From: Candidatus Avacholeplasma faecigallinarum
GTDB taxonomy: Bacteria; Bacillota_I; Bacilli_A; Acholeplasmatales; Anaeroplasmataceae
Direction of reading: 5' to 3'
NCBI GenBank assembly: GCA_018715825.1
Contig: DVKU01000191.1
Location: forward strand, 1 to 21,081
Length of the DNA stretch: 21,081 bases
In this document: one piece after another, positions 9,375 to 16,952 of the stretch
Numbering within the stretch: the first letter of the stretch is position 1
How the letters are laid out: each line of letters begins with the position of its first letter
Translations under genes and position numbers: made by a program
Notes under the pieces: model-generated
Told to the model about the DNA's origin: nothing
The model's input: the letters and a program-made list of their open reading frames with translations, nothing else
Databases searched by the model: none

Positions 9375-9743
9375 TTATAGTACTTCGGGTGCTAAAGATA
9401 CGATCTTCATAAAATCCTTATCACGTAATTCTCTAGCTACAGGTCCGAAAATACGAGTTCCACGTGGGGTTTTATCTTCACGGATAATTACAGCTGCATT
9501 TTCATCAAATTTAATGTATGAACCATCTGGTCTTCTTAAACCAGCCTTTGTTCTAACGATAACAGCTTTTACAACATCACCCTTTTTAACTGTACCATTT
9601 GGTGATGCTTCCTTAACTGAACAAACACAAATATCGCCAACATTAGCATATCTATGTAATGCCCCACCTAATATTTTTATTATTAATAATTCACGAGCAC
9701 CGCTATTATCAGCTACTGCTACTCTTGTTTCTTGTTGAACCAT
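9375..9743 (-). CDS. rplN: 50S ribosomal protein L14
   Basis: L14 lies at the subunit interface, forms an intersubunit bridge, and is the docking site for the silencing factor RsfS. The 122 residues are the canonical length. Family signatures are [36 protein letters not shown], and [14 protein letters not shown] near the C-terminus. It follows rpsQ by 27 nt, with an AAAGGAGGTACT SD. Confidence 0.98.
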   Translation of the reverse strand: MVQQETRVAVADNSGARELLIIKILGGALHRYANVGDICVCSVKEASPNGTVKKGDVVKAVIVRTKAGLRRPDGSYIKFDENAAVIIREDKTPRGTRIFGPVARELRDKDFMKIVSLAPEVL

Positions 9744-9770
9744 GATAGTACCTCCTTTCAGGAACTAATA

Positions 9771-10031
9771 TTAAAGTGTTTCTTTCGCTTTAACCACTTC
9801 AACTAAAACATAAGCTTTAGTTTTAGATAGTGGTCTAGTTTCCATGAATTTAACAACATCTCCAACCTTAGCAGTGTTGTTTTCATCATGAACGTGAAAC
9901 TTTGTAGATTTCTTTACACGTTTCTTGTATAACTTATGTACACCAAAAGTATCAACAGATACAACGATTGTTTTTTGCATTTTATCAGAAACTACAGTTC
10001 CTGTGAAAAATTTACGACTATTGCGTTCCAT
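9771..10031 (-). CDS. rpsQ: 30S ribosomal protein S17
   Basis: S17 is an OB-fold protein that binds 16S rRNA helices 7 and 11 early in assembly. The 86 residues show [19 protein letters not shown] at the N-terminus, [18 protein letters not shown] in the middle, and [24 protein letters not shown] at the end. It follows rpmC by 11 nt with a GGAGGAGACA SD. The order rplP-rpmC-rpsQ is universal. Confidence 0.98.
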   Translation of the reverse strand: MERNSRKFFTGTVVSDKMQKTIVVSVDTFGVHKLYKKRVKKSTKFHVHDENNTAKVGDVVKFMETRPLSKTKAYVLVEVVKAKETL

Positions 10032-10042
10032 GTTGTCTCCTC

Positions 10043-10339
10043 CTATTCTGAAGCCTTGCTAGATTCTGCTTCTTCAGCTACAACTGCTTTTTTAGTTGTT
10101 CTTTTTGCTGGAGCTTTTCTTTTAGCTTTAGGTTTAGCTTCTTCTTTTGCAAATGTACCTTCAGTTAAAATAGTTTTCATTCTAGCAATTGTTCTTTTGA
10201 TTTCATTCATACGAGCAGGCTTTTCTAAATTTCCTAGAGCAGCTTGAAACTTCAAGTTGAATAATTCTTCCTTTAAATCAGCGATTTTTGCATTGATTTG
10301 ATCTTTAGTCAATAAACGAATTTCTTTTGCTTTCATCAT
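10043..10339 (-). CDS. rpmC: 50S ribosomal protein L29 with a C-terminal extension
   Basis: L29 sits at the peptide exit tunnel and contributes to docking of nascent-chain factors. The core (residues 1-60) is normal: [49 protein letters not shown]. It then continues for about 38 residues rich in Lys, Ala and Glu ([17 protein letters not shown] then [13 protein letters not shown]), whereas typical L29 stops at 65-70 residues. Two ATGs are adjacent (10339 and 10336) and overlap the rplP stop as ATGATGA. The AGGTGA SD spaces best to the first. The tail's function is unknown. Confidence 0.96.
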   Translation of the reverse strand: MMKAKEIRLLTKDQINAKIADLKEELFNLKFQAALGNLEKPARMNEIKRTIARMKTILTEGTFAKEEAKPKAKRKAPAKRTTKKAVVAEEAESSKASE

Positions 10340-10755
10340 TGCTCGTCACCTACTTTTACAATAACTTTAGTAGTGCATGGTAATTTGTGAGATGCTAAAC
10401 GTAAAGCTTCACGTGCAACCTCATCAGATACACCAGCAACTTCAAATAATATAACACCAGTCTTAACAACAGCAACCCAAGTCTCTGGAGAACCTTTACC
10501 AGAACCCATACGTACTTCTAGAGGTTTCTTTGTTTTAGCTAAGTGTGGGAATACTTTAATCCATACTTGTCCTTGACGGTTCATTTTACGAGTGATAGCG
10601 ATACGGGCAGCCTCAATTTGACGGTTTGTTAACCAACAACCCTCAGTTGCTACTAATCCATATTCACCGAAAGCTAATTCAGTACCAGCTTTTGCTTTAC
10701 CACTGAAATAAACTCTATGAGGACGACGATATTTTACTCTTTTAGGCATTAACAT
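10336..10755 (-). CDS. rplP: 50S ribosomal protein L16
   Basis: L16 lies near the A-site tRNA elbow and the peptidyl transferase region and is a late assembly protein. The 139 residues include [46 protein letters not shown] and [16 protein letters not shown]. The start at 10755 (Met-Leu-Met-Pro) is chosen because AGGAGG is 9 nt upstream, and this matches the Bacillus-type opening. The next ATG would be 15 nt away. The gene ends in TGA followed by another in-frame TGA, which shows that UGA is a stop in this organism. It overlaps rpmC by 4 nt. Confidence 0.98.
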   Translation of the reverse strand: MLMPKRVKYRRPHRVYFSGKAKAGTELAFGEYGLVATEGCWLTNRQIEAARIAITRKMNRQGQVWIKVFPHLAKTKKPLEVRMGSGKGSPETWVAVVKTGVILFEVAGVSDEVAREALRLASHKLPCTTKVIVKVGDEQ

Positions 10756-10757
10756 AA

Positions 10758-11507
10758 TTATTTACCTCCTTTAGAGCTCTTATCTTTTGCTTCTTTTACT
10801 TCCTTATTTTCTTTCTTAGGTTGTCTAGTTCTAGGAGCCTTCTTTTCTTCTAAAGCTCTTGGTTGATAGTTGAAAACCTCACCCTTATAAATCCAAACCT
10901 TAATACCTAATTTACCATAAGTTGTATGTGCTTCAGCTACTGCATAATCAACATCAGCACGAAGTGTTTGTAGAGGAACTTGTCCTTCATTATAACCTTC
11001 GCTACGTGCCATTTCTGCTCCACCTAAACGACCAGAAATTAATGTTTTAGCACCCTTAGCACCAGCCTTTAAAGCTCTTTGAATTGCAACCTTTTGAACA
11101 CGACGGAATGAAGCACGAGCTTCAAGTTGTTCAGCGATTGACTTTGCTACTAATGTTGCATCTAATTCAGGTTTCTTAATTTCTACAACATTTAAAATGA
11201 TTTCTTTTTTAGTCATGTATGTTAATTCTTTAACAACAGCATTCTTAGTTTCAGCCTCATGACCAATTACAACACCAGGCTTACCAGTATGTAATGTGAT
11301 TTTAACACGATCTTTATTTGCGCCCTTTACACGTTCGATAACAACACGTGAAATTGCAGCTTTCTTATATACTTTATTTAAATAATCACGGATTTTTAAA
11401 TCTTCTAATAATAGATTAGCTACATCCTTCTTTTCTGCATACCATGCAGCATCCCAATCACGGTTAATTCCAACACGTAATCCGATAGGACTAACTTTTT
11501 GACCCAT
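10758..11507 (-). CDS. rpsC: 30S ribosomal protein S3 with charged C-terminal tail
   Basis: S3 lines the mRNA entry pore and helps unwind mRNA. The true start is the ATG at 11507 ([14 protein letters not shown]). It has AGGAGG 8 nt upstream, and the open frame's earlier ATG adds 12 residues not seen in the family. The 249 residues contain a type II KH domain with the GKPG loop at residues 75-78. The C-terminal domain includes [31 protein letters not shown] and KVWIYKGE. A Lys/Glu-rich tail of about 35 residues makes it longer than the usual 210-235. It ends 2 nt before rplP. Confidence 0.98.
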   Translation of the reverse strand: MGQKVSPIGLRVGINRDWDAAWYAEKKDVANLLLEDLKIRDYLNKVYKKAAISRVVIERVKGANKDRVKITLHTGKPGVVIGHEAETKNAVVKELTYMTKKEIILNVVEIKKPELDATLVAKSIAEQLEARASFRRVQKVAIQRALKAGAKGAKTLISGRLGGAEMARSEGYNEGQVPLQTLRADVDYAVAEAHTTYGKLGIKVWIYKGEVFNYQPRALEEKKAPRTRQPKKENKEVKEAKDKSSKGGK

Positions 11508-11520
11508 GTGAAATTCCTCC

Positions 11521-11862
11521 TTACTTGCTTTCTTTTTCAGCAACGATTACTGTAATATTACAAGTTCTCTTGATAATAACATCACCACGGCCTTTAGCAC
11601 GAGGTAGCATTATTTTCATTCTAATACCATCAGTTACATATGCTGTTTTAACATATAGATTATTAACATCCATATTTTTATTGTGTTCTGCATTTGCACA
11701 TGCAGAATTTAAAACTTTTAAAACATCCTCACAAGCTTGCTTGTTTGTTAACTTTAAGATAGCTTTAGCTTCAGCTACATCCTTATTACGAATAAGATCT
11801 ACAACAAGACGAGCCTTACGAGGAGTGATTCTAATAGTTTTTGCAATTGCCTTTGCTTCCAT
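11521..11862 (-). CDS. rplV: 50S ribosomal protein L22
   Basis: L22 spans the large subunit, and its beta hairpin forms the constriction of the exit tunnel, a known site of macrolide-resistance changes. The 113 residues have [19 protein letters not shown], the helix block [16 protein letters not shown], and the hairpin segment [23 protein letters not shown] before ITVIVAEKE. No deletion or insertion is evident in the hairpin loop. It follows rpsS by 18 nt with an AAAAGGAGAAT SD. Confidence 0.98.
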   Translation of the reverse strand: MEAKAIAKTIRITPRKARLVVDLIRNKDVAEAKAILKLTNKQACEDVLKVLNSACANAEHNKNMDVNNLYVKTAYVTDGIRMKIMLPRAKGRGDVIIKRTCNITVIVAEKESK

Positions 11863-11880
11863 TATTACATTCTCCTTTTA

Positions 11881-12159
11881 CTATCTTTTAGCTTTTTTAT
11901 CGTCTGCGTCATGTCCATGGTAAGTTCTTGTAGGAGCAAATTCACCTAGCTTATGACCTACCATATCCTCTGTAACATATACAGGAACATGCTCACGACC
12001 ATTATATACAGCGATTGTTAAACCAATAAACGCTGGAAATATTGTTGATCTACGTGACCAAGTTTGTATAACTTTTTTATCACCACTTGCATTCTGCTTT
12101 TCAACTTTCTTCATTAAGTGATCATCGCAGAATGGTCCTTTTTTAACTGAACGAGCCAT
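11881..12159 (-). CDS. rpsS: 30S ribosomal protein S19
   Basis: S19 forms a complex with S13 in the small-subunit head and bridges to the large subunit. The 92-residue product opens [20 protein letters not shown] and carries the [53 protein letters not shown] core characteristic of the family (quoted here as recognised blocks: [29 protein letters not shown]). It starts 11 nt after the rplB stop with an AAGGAGGAAC SD. Confidence 0.98.
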   Translation of the reverse strand: MARSVKKGPFCDDHLMKKVEKQNASGDKKVIQTWSRRSTIFPAFIGLTIAVYNGREHVPVYVTEDMVGHKLGEFAPTRTYHGHDADDKKAKR

Positions 12160-12170
12160 AGTGTTCCTCC

Positions 12171-13004
12171 TTATTTACCATTTCTTCTACGAACTATTAG
12201 TTTGTTAGAAGCTTTTTTATGTTTACGTGTTTTTAAACCTAATGCTGGTTTACCCCAAGGAGTCATAGGAGAAGGACGACCAACTGGACACTTACCTTCA
12301 CCACCTCCATGTGGGTGGTCATTAGGGTTCATAACTGAACCACGAACCTCTGGACGTAAGCCCATATGACGAGCTCTACCAGCTTTACCAATTCTAACTA
12401 ATTCATGAGATTCATTACCAACCTCACCAATAGTTGCCTTACAAGTAGATAATACCTTACGAACTTCACCACTTCCAAGACGAATTAATACATAATTATC
12501 CTCACGTCCTAAGATTTGAGCAGAAACACCAGCACTACGTGCTAATTGTCCACCCTTACCAGGATGTAGTTCAATATTGTGAATTAAACTACCAACAGGG
12601 ATATTAACGATAGGTAATGCATTACCAACCTTAATATCTGAGTCAGCACCAGAAGTTAATACCATACCAACCTCTAAGCCCTTTGGAGCTAAGATGTATC
12701 TCTTTTCACCATCAGCATAAACTAATAATGCGATGTTTGCACTTCTGTTTGGATCGTATTCAATAGTCTTAACTGTTGCTGGAATACCATCCTTATTTCT
12801 TTTAAAATCAATAATACGATATTTTTGTTTAACACCGCCGCCTTGATGACGTACAGTGATTTTACCTGAATTGTTACGACCAGCCTTTTTAGACTTAGGT
12901 GCTAATAATGATTTTTCAGGAGTGTCAGTTGTGATTTCATCAAATGTTAAAACTGACATGTTACGTCTACCATTAGACGTTGGCTTATATTTTCTAACTG
13001 CCAT
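12171..13004 (-). CDS. rplB: 50S ribosomal protein L2
   Basis: L2 is a primary 23S rRNA-binding protein needed for subunit association and peptidyl transferase activity. The 277 residues have the normal organisation: N-terminal [16 protein letters not shown], the OB-like domain, [43 protein letters not shown], and the functionally important [13 protein letters not shown] loop with its histidine. The C-terminus [17 protein letters not shown] is basic. It follows rplW by 19 nt with an AGGAGGAATT SD. Confidence 0.99.
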   Translation of the reverse strand: MAVRKYKPTSNGRRNMSVLTFDEITTDTPEKSLLAPKSKKAGRNNSGKITVRHQGGGVKQKYRIIDFKRNKDGIPATVKTIEYDPNRSANIALLVYADGEKRYILAPKGLEVGMVLTSGADSDIKVGNALPIVNIPVGSLIHNIELHPGKGGQLARSAGVSAQILGREDNYVLIRLGSGEVRKVLSTCKATIGEVGNESHELVRIGKAGRARHMGLRPEVRGSVMNPNDHPHGGGEGKCPVGRPSPMTPWGKPALGLKTRKHKKASNKLIVRRRNGK

Positions 13005-13023
13005 AGTTAATAATTCCTCCTAA

Positions 13024-13311
13024 TTAAATTTCGAAAGCGTCAATCTTTTGGCCATCTGCTAATTTACAAATTGCCTTCTTATAAGCTGGCTTAAATCCTT
13101 CATGTTGACCAACTCTTTTACGCTTTGGTAATACATTAATTGTATGTACACTTAAAACTTTAACCTTGAAAATTTCCTCAACAGCATTCTTAATTTCAAT
13201 TTTATTAGCTGACTTAAGAACTTTAAAAGTATATTTGTTAAAGTTTTCTTTTAAACTCATTGTTCTTTCTGTAATAATTGGAGCTTGAATAATATCAAAT
13301 GCTTTTGTCAT
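13024..13311 (-). CDS. rplW: 50S ribosomal protein L23
   Basis: L23 is the docking site for trigger factor and SRP at the tunnel exit. The 95 residues show the family pattern [14 protein letters not shown], then [28 protein letters not shown], and the extended basic loop [21 protein letters not shown]. It begins 1 nt after rplD ends, and its SD lies within the last codons of rplD (GGAGGTATTG), so translation is likely coupled. Confidence 0.98.
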   Translation of the reverse strand: MTKAFDIIQAPIITERTMSLKENFNKYTFKVLKSANKIEIKNAVEEIFKVKVLSVHTINVLPKRKRVGQHEGFKPAYKKAICKLADGQKIDAFEI

Positions 13312-13312
13312 A

Positions 13313-13945
13313 CTACTTCAATACCTCCTCATAATAAGCTACTGCACCAGAAGTTAAAACTAAATTCTTGTAGCATAAAATTTCATATACGCTAGCGTTA
13401 TCAGCAGGTGCTAAGAATACGCCAGGAATATTGCTTGCTGATAATACAGCTTCAGCAGTTAATTCCTCAGGAGCACAAACTACCATAGTTTTACCTACAG
13501 CCTTAATATCTGCTAAAAACTTAATGAAGTTCTTAGTTTTAATTTCATCAAACTTAATTGCATCTACTGCAATTAAAGCATTTTCCTTTACCTTATAAGA
13601 TAAAGTGTTCTTCATACCTAATTGTTTAACTTTCTTATTTAGCTTGAAAGCATAGCTTCTTGGTGTAGGTCCAAATACTGTACCACCACCACGCCATTGT
13701 GGAGCACGGATAGAACCTTGACGAGCACGGCCTGTTCCTTTTTGTCTCCATGGCTTACGACCACCACCACTTACTTCGCTACGACCTTTTGTATCATGTG
13801 TACCTTGTCTCATAGCTGCTCTTTGGCAGTTTACAACATCGTATATAACTTGTTGATTAAGTTGTTCAATTCCGAAAATTGAATCACTTAAAACTAAATC
13901 ATTAATCTTTTCTCCAGATTGATTTAATAATGCGATTGTTGGCAT
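13313..13945 (-). CDS. rplD: 50S ribosomal protein L4
   Basis: L4 reaches into the exit tunnel with a long loop. In enterobacteria it also represses its own S10 operon through the leader; whether that holds here is unknown. The 210 residues contain the tunnel loop region [37 protein letters not shown] (hallmarks [16 protein letters not shown] and RAPQWRGGG). The C-terminal Rossmann-like half ends VAYYEEVLK. It follows rplC by 14 nt with an AAAGGAGAT SD. Confidence 0.98.
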   Translation of the reverse strand: MPTIALLNQSGEKINDLVLSDSIFGIEQLNQQVIYDVVNCQRAAMRQGTHDTKGRSEVSGGGRKPWRQKGTGRARQGSIRAPQWRGGGTVFGPTPRSYAFKLNKKVKQLGMKNTLSYKVKENALIAVDAIKFDEIKTKNFIKFLADIKAVGKTMVVCAPEELTAEAVLSASNIPGVFLAPADNASVYEILCYKNLVLTSGAVAYYEEVLK

Positions 13946-13959
13946 AATAAATCTCCTTT

Positions 13960-14601
13960 CTAATTAGCCTTTACAGCTGTTTTAATTACTACGAAACCCT
14001 TCTTAGGACCTGGAACATTTCCACGAACTAAAATTAAATTTCTTTCTGTATCAACAGCAGCAATAACTAAATTTTGTAATGTTACAGTTTCATTTCCCAT
14101 ATGACCAGGCATTTTCTTACCCTTCATATTTCCTTTGATGGCTCCCATAGAACCAACGATACGGTGACATGCAGATGTACCATGGCTCATTCTTAAACGA
14201 GCATGATTGTAACGCTTAATTGTACCTGCAAATCCCTTTCCTTTTGATGTACCAGTAACGTCGATAACATCACCAGCAGCAAAAATATCACATTTAATTT
14301 CTTGACCAACGTTGTAAGATAATAACTCATTTCCTTGTGCTTCTGAGAAACGGAATTCTCTTATGAAGCGCTTAGGAGCAGTGTTAGCCTTAGCAACATG
14401 GCCTAGTTCAGGTTTATTAGCTAGATTTTCTCTTTTATCTTCGCAACCAACTTGAACTGCTACATAACCATCGTTTTCAACTGTCTTTTGTTGTAAAACA
14501 ACATTTTTAGAGCAATCAACGATAGTGACTGGAATTAAGTTTCCAGCTGCATCGAAAATTTGAGTCATGCCCAATTTTCTACCTAAGATTCCCTTAGCCA
14601 T
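13960..14601 (-). CDS. rplC: 50S ribosomal protein L3
   Basis: L3 is an early assembly protein whose extension approaches the peptidyl transferase centre. The 213 residues start [16 protein letters not shown]. They include [33 protein letters not shown] (blocks [10 protein letters not shown] and MSHGTS) and the loop [21 protein letters not shown] that carries the glutamine methylation region. It follows rpsJ by 32 nt. It is the second gene of the S10 operon, its usual position. Confidence 0.98.
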   Translation of the reverse strand: MAKGILGRKLGMTQIFDAAGNLIPVTIVDCSKNVVLQQKTVENDGYVAVQVGCEDKRENLANKPELGHVAKANTAPKRFIREFRFSEAQGNELLSYNVGQEIKCDIFAAGDVIDVTGTSKGKGFAGTIKRYNHARLRMSHGTSACHRIVGSMGAIKGNMKGKKMPGHMGNETVTLQNLVIAAVDTERNLILVRGNVPGPKKGFVVIKTAVKAN

Positions 14602-14633
14602 TGAAATTTTCCTCTTTTCTTAATTTATTTTTT

Positions 14634-14942
14634 TTACTTCTTTAACACGATGTCTACACCAGAAGGTAGATCAATGTGCATTAAAGCATCAATAGTTTGT
14701 GGAGTTGGATCCACGATTTCGATTAATCTCTTATGTGTTCTTCTTTCGAATTGCTCACGAGAATCCTTGTTAACGTGAGGAGAACGTAAGATAGTGAAGA
14801 TTTCCTTTTCAGTAGGAAGTGGAATTGGTCCATTTACTACAGAACCAGTCTTCTTAACGCTATCAACAATCTTCTTTGATGATAGGTCTAATAATCTGTG
14901 ATCATAAGACTTTAAACGAATTTTAATTTTTTCTTTTGCCAT
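14634..14942 (-). CDS. rpsJ: 30S ribosomal protein S10 (NusE)
   Basis: S10 belongs to the small-subunit head and also acts as NusE, which links RNA polymerase, NusB and the ribosome in antitermination. The 102-residue product has [19 protein letters not shown] N-terminus (here [16 protein letters not shown]), [39 protein letters not shown], and the closing [11 protein letters not shown]. It is the first gene of the 30-gene operon, with AAAGGGG 10 nt before the ATG as SD and the structured leader and promoter at 14943-15112 upstream. Confidence 0.98.
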   Translation of the reverse strand: MAKEKIKIRLKSYDHRLLDLSSKKIVDSVKKTGSVVNGPIPLPTEKEIFTILRSPHVNKDSREQFERRTHKRLIEIVDPTPQTIDALMHIDLPSGVDIVLKK

Positions 14943-15077
14943 TTTAATTTAACCCCTTTCGCCTATAATCGTCGTATAGACTTGCTCCATGGGAAAACCC
15001 AACACGCTGCAATGACAACGGTTTTCGGTGTGTCAGCAACCTCCCACTTCACAGCCATTTCTTGCTCGACATAGAGC
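14943..15077 (-). promoter_or_regulatory. Structured 5' leader of the S10 operon
   Basis: About 135 nt lie between the predicted start point and rpsJ and contain no gene. Read on the minus strand, there is a stem CTGACA/TGTCA around a 13-nt loop (15013-15035) and a tetraloop hairpin TGGG-TTTT-CCCA (14990-15001). The 7-mer GAGCAAG occurs twice (15061-15067 and 14981-14987). GGGAGGTTGCTGACACAC and CATGGAGCAAGTCTATACGA look, from memory only, like conserved blocks upstream of rpsJ in other Firmicutes. The stretch is more GC-rich than the intergenic DNA around it. It could be an autoregulatory or antitermination leader, but the regulator (if any) is not identifiable from sequence. Confidence 0.55.
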
Positions 15078-15083
15078 TATTCC

Positions 15084-15112
15084 ATTATACAATAAAAAAA
15101 ACTCCATTGCAA
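15084..15112 (-). promoter_or_regulatory. Promoter of the S10-spc-alpha operon
   Basis: TTGCAA (15107-15112) and TATAAT (15084-15089) are spaced by exactly 17 nt on the minus strand. The -35 hexamer lies in the loop of the upstream terminator and most of the spacer is its T run, so promoter and terminator share sequence. No other convincing promoter lies between the lipoprotein gene and rpsJ. Confidence 0.7.
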
Positions 15113-15122
15113 GAGTTTTTTT
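15095..15122 (-). terminator. Terminator of the lipoprotein gene
   Basis: A hairpin with arms A7-CTC (15095-15104) and GAG-T7 (15113-15122) and an 8-nt loop. Read on the minus strand it ends in a run of eight T. It lies 18 nt after the lipoprotein stop. The GC part of the stem is only 3 bp, so efficiency may be moderate and some transcripts could read into rpsJ. Confidence 0.7.
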
Positions 15123-15140
15123 CAATAAAAAATATCTTTT

Positions 15141-15467
15141 TTATAAGGATGGAACCTCTACCCAATCTTCCCCATCATCAGGGAATGCACCACCATCAGT
15201 AACACCAGAATTATTATCTGAATCATCAGGATTATCTGTACTTGGTGTTTCATCAGTACCTTCTTCTTTAGAATCATCTACATTATCATTAGGATTATTA
15301 CTTTCGTCTTTATCAGTTTCATCTTGATCTAATGGTTTATCATCAGTAATCTCATTTTCATTAGGATCGTTTGTATTTGGGAGTTCATTATTAACATTAT
15401 CACTTGACTGACAACCAACAATACCAAATAATATTAAAAATAAAAATAGCACAAATAATTTTTTCAC
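15141..15467 (-). CDS. Small acidic lipoprotein (unknown function)
   Basis: A 108-residue predicted lipoprotein. A hydrophobic signal sequence (residues 3-18, KLFVLFLFLILFGIVG) ends in a lipobox I-V-G-C with the lipidated cysteine at 19. The rest is low-complexity and strongly acidic, made mostly of Asp, Glu, Asn, Ser, Thr and Pro (for example NDPNENEITDDKPLDQDE), ending GEDWVEVPSL. No folded domain is evident, so it may be a surface spacer or a decoy/charge-bearing anchor protein. The start is GTG, chosen because AGGAGG lies 7 nt upstream. It has its own extended -10 promoter and terminator and so is separate from rpsJ and from the surface-protein operon. Function unknown. Confidence 0.8.
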   Translation of the reverse strand: MKKLFVLFLFLILFGIVGCQSSDNVNNELPNTNDPNENEITDDKPLDQDETDKDESNNPNDNVDDSKEEGTDETPSTDNPDDSDNNSGVTDGGAFPDDGEDWVEVPSL

Positions 15468-15486
15468 AAAATCTCCTCCTTAAACA

Positions 15487-15523
15487 ATATAATAGGACCA
15501 ACATAGTCAGTCCTATTATATCA
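15487..15523 (-). promoter_or_regulatory. Extended -10 promoter embedded in a 12-bp inverted repeat
   Basis: Arms ATATAATAGGAC (15487-15498) and GTCCTATTATAT (15510-15521) are perfectly complementary around an 11-nt loop. On the minus strand the first arm contains TGATATAAT (15515-15523), a full extended -10, with no clear -35. A perfect palindrome, CATAAATTTATG (15522-15533), abuts it. The hairpin could terminate the upstream operon, but its T tract is poor. It could equally be an operator or a 5' stabilising stem on the lipoprotein mRNA. Confidence 0.5.
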
Positions 15524-15541
15524 TAAATTTATGAAGAAAAA

Positions 15542-15676
15542 TTAATTACCCAAATTAAAGATTTCTCCTAAAGCTGCACTAATACCATCAGTAGTGCTAT
15601 CTCTACTAGAAACAGCTATAACATCTTCTAATTCAATTTTTTCTTCAGTTATAATTGGTTTTTCATATTTTTTCAT
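15542..15676 (-). CDS. 44-residue peptide, KP-x-I..DVIA motif family (unknown function)
   Basis: ATG at 15676 and TAA at 15542-15544, starting 15 nt after the surface-protein stop, so the two are almost certainly cotranscribed. The protein begins MKKYEKPIITEEK, has IELEDVIAVSSRD (14-26), and a tail rich in small residues that ends GEIFNLGN. No signal peptide, cysteine or membrane segment. Residues 1-26 align without gaps to the 40-residue peptide at 113-235 (15 identities), while the tails share nothing. Conserved head plus variable tail suggests a recognition segment followed by a divergent effector part, as in modified-peptide precursors, but no maturation enzyme or exporter is nearby. Function unknown. 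Confidence 0.72.
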   Translation of the reverse strand: MKKYEKPIITEEKIELEDVIAVSSRDSTTDGISAALGEIFNLGN

Positions 15677-15683
15677 TATTTAT

Positions 15684-15690
15684 CCCCCCC
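15684..15690 (-). promoter_or_regulatory. G7 tract serving as ribosome binding site
   Basis: On the minus strand seven consecutive G lie 7 nt before the ATG of the 44-residue peptide and 1 nt after the stop of the surface-protein gene. No other SD is available for the peptide. Such a run is unusual in DNA this AT-rich and is prone to slippage, which would alter SD spacing. Confidence 0.5.
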
Positions 15691-15691
15691 A

Positions 15692-16870
15692 TTATGCTGT
15701 AAAGTTGGAAATTGTATATGTTGTAACAATCGAATTAACGATACTATCACCATTTGTAACAACAACCTGTGCAGTTAAAGTCTTTCCATAATATGCTTCA
15801 TTTACATTTAATCCTGTAATAGTGTAAACCATATAATATGTATTTGCCTCTGCTGCAAATCCATTATCGCCTAACACAGATGTATAAACAGTTGGAATAT
15901 TTACATTAGCAGGATTAGCTCCTTCTAAAGTAAGTTTTAATGTAACTACTACATTAGCTAATTCTTCAGCAGCTATATTTCTAATTGCACATACATATCG
16001 AATTGAAGTCTTATCAGCATTCTCATATTGATGAAGCTCAGCATCTTCTACAAACTTAGCTTCAAATATTCTCATACCATTTGTACCACCAAGATAGTAA
16101 GTACCAGCTTCTAATTCCCAAGTAACTGTCTTTACAACACTTTGATCAGCTTCATCTTTAGACCACAATTCGTTACCACTAGTACAAGTTACAACTTCTT
16201 CGTTTTCGTTTAGTAATTGTGCACTTCTTTCACTACCTCCAACAGTTGTCATACTTGCTGTAAATATTCCAGATGTCTCAACTGTAAATGATATATTATT
16301 TGTTGCAGTAGACATTTGTCCTGAAGTACCAATACAAGGAATTGAATTACTCTCTTGTAATTGGCATCCTTTCATAATAGTATAAATAGTATTTTCTACT
16401 GGTAAATTGATTTGTAAATCATGATAAACATTTGCTATACTAGCAACTAGTTCAGCAGATAATTCATTTTTTTGAGGAACAACTGTCCAAGCATTGAACT
16501 TTGCGTATAATGTAATTGGACCTGTAATTGTATTAGTAGTGTCATATAGGTCAGTAAACTCTGCATCTAAATAGTATCCAGCAAAATTATACCCATACTT
16601 TACAGGTGTATATACTAATTTCTGTCCACTAACAACACTTTCAACTGTAAAAATTTCATTACCATCATAAATAGTAACTTCATATTCAGCTGCAACTTCA
16701 CCTTGTGATAATGTAAAACTAAAAATTACAAAACGATTTGCAGTTGAGCCAATATAAACCGTTTCATTAGCATTATTAATTGTATACTCATCATAATAAG
16801 CTACAGTATTTTTACAAGATGCTTCAGTTCCTTTATAAAGTTCTGTAGATGCTGAATCTCGAACGCACAT
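15692..16870 (-). CDS. Downstream fragment of the surface protein (InlB-type repeat and beta domains)
   Basis: Open frame of 392 residues from an internal ATG; the same frame stays open further upstream to 16954. Residues ~40-55 (VYIGSTANRFVIFSFTLS) end a first beta-sandwich. Residues 63-127 form one InlB/Listeria-Bacteroides-type repeat (YEVTIYDG, YGYNFAGYYLDAEFT, LYAKFNAW). Residues ~146-275 are a second jelly-roll-like domain ending GTYYLGGTNGMRIFEAKF. Residues ~287-392 are a beta-rich C-terminal domain of a type common in Firmicutes surface proteins (IRYVCAIRN, NIPTVYTSVLGDNG, YMVYTITGL). It has no signal peptide of its own, no LPXTG motif and no C-terminal anchor. No SD precedes the ATG, so it is not an independent gene but the 3' part of a frameshifted one. 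Confidence 0.7.
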   Translation of the reverse strand: MCVRDSASTELYKGTEASCKNTVAYYDEYTINNANETVYIGSTANRFVIFSFTLSQGEVAAEYEVTIYDGNEIFTVESVVSGQKLVYTPVKYGYNFAGYYLDAEFTDLYDTTNTITGPITLYAKFNAWTVVPQKNELSAELVASIANVYHDLQINLPVENTIYTIMKGCQLQESNSIPCIGTSGQMSTATNNISFTVETSGIFTASMTTVGGSERSAQLLNENEEVVTCTSGNELWSKDEADQSVVKTVTWELEAGTYYLGGTNGMRIFEAKFVEDAELHQYENADKTSIRYVCAIRNIAAEELANVVVTLKLTLEGANPANVNIPTVYTSVLGDNGFAAEANTYYMVYTITGLNVNEAYYGKTLTAQVVVTNGDSIVNSIVTTYTISNFTA

Positions 16871-16952
16871 TGCTCCGCTTTTGGAAGCATTTTTCGTAGT
16901 AAAGCCACTGTCAGAAATTGTATAATAAACAGATATTTTTGCTCCAGCAGCC

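Noticed and set aside
10336..10341. Mycoplasma-type code (UGA as Trp)
   Set aside because: rplP ends at two consecutive in-frame TGA codons exactly at the family length, and Trp is encoded by TGG in the genes examined.
11508..11543. Twelve-residue N-terminal extension of S3
   Set aside because: It lies between rplV and the AGGAGG-supported ATG of S3 and is not part of the family; the start at 11507 is better.
15487..15521. Strong rho-independent terminator after the 44-residue peptide
   Set aside because: The stem is good but minus-strand sequence after it (TGTTTAAGG) is a poor T tract and is followed at once by the next SD; kept as promoter/inverted repeat instead.
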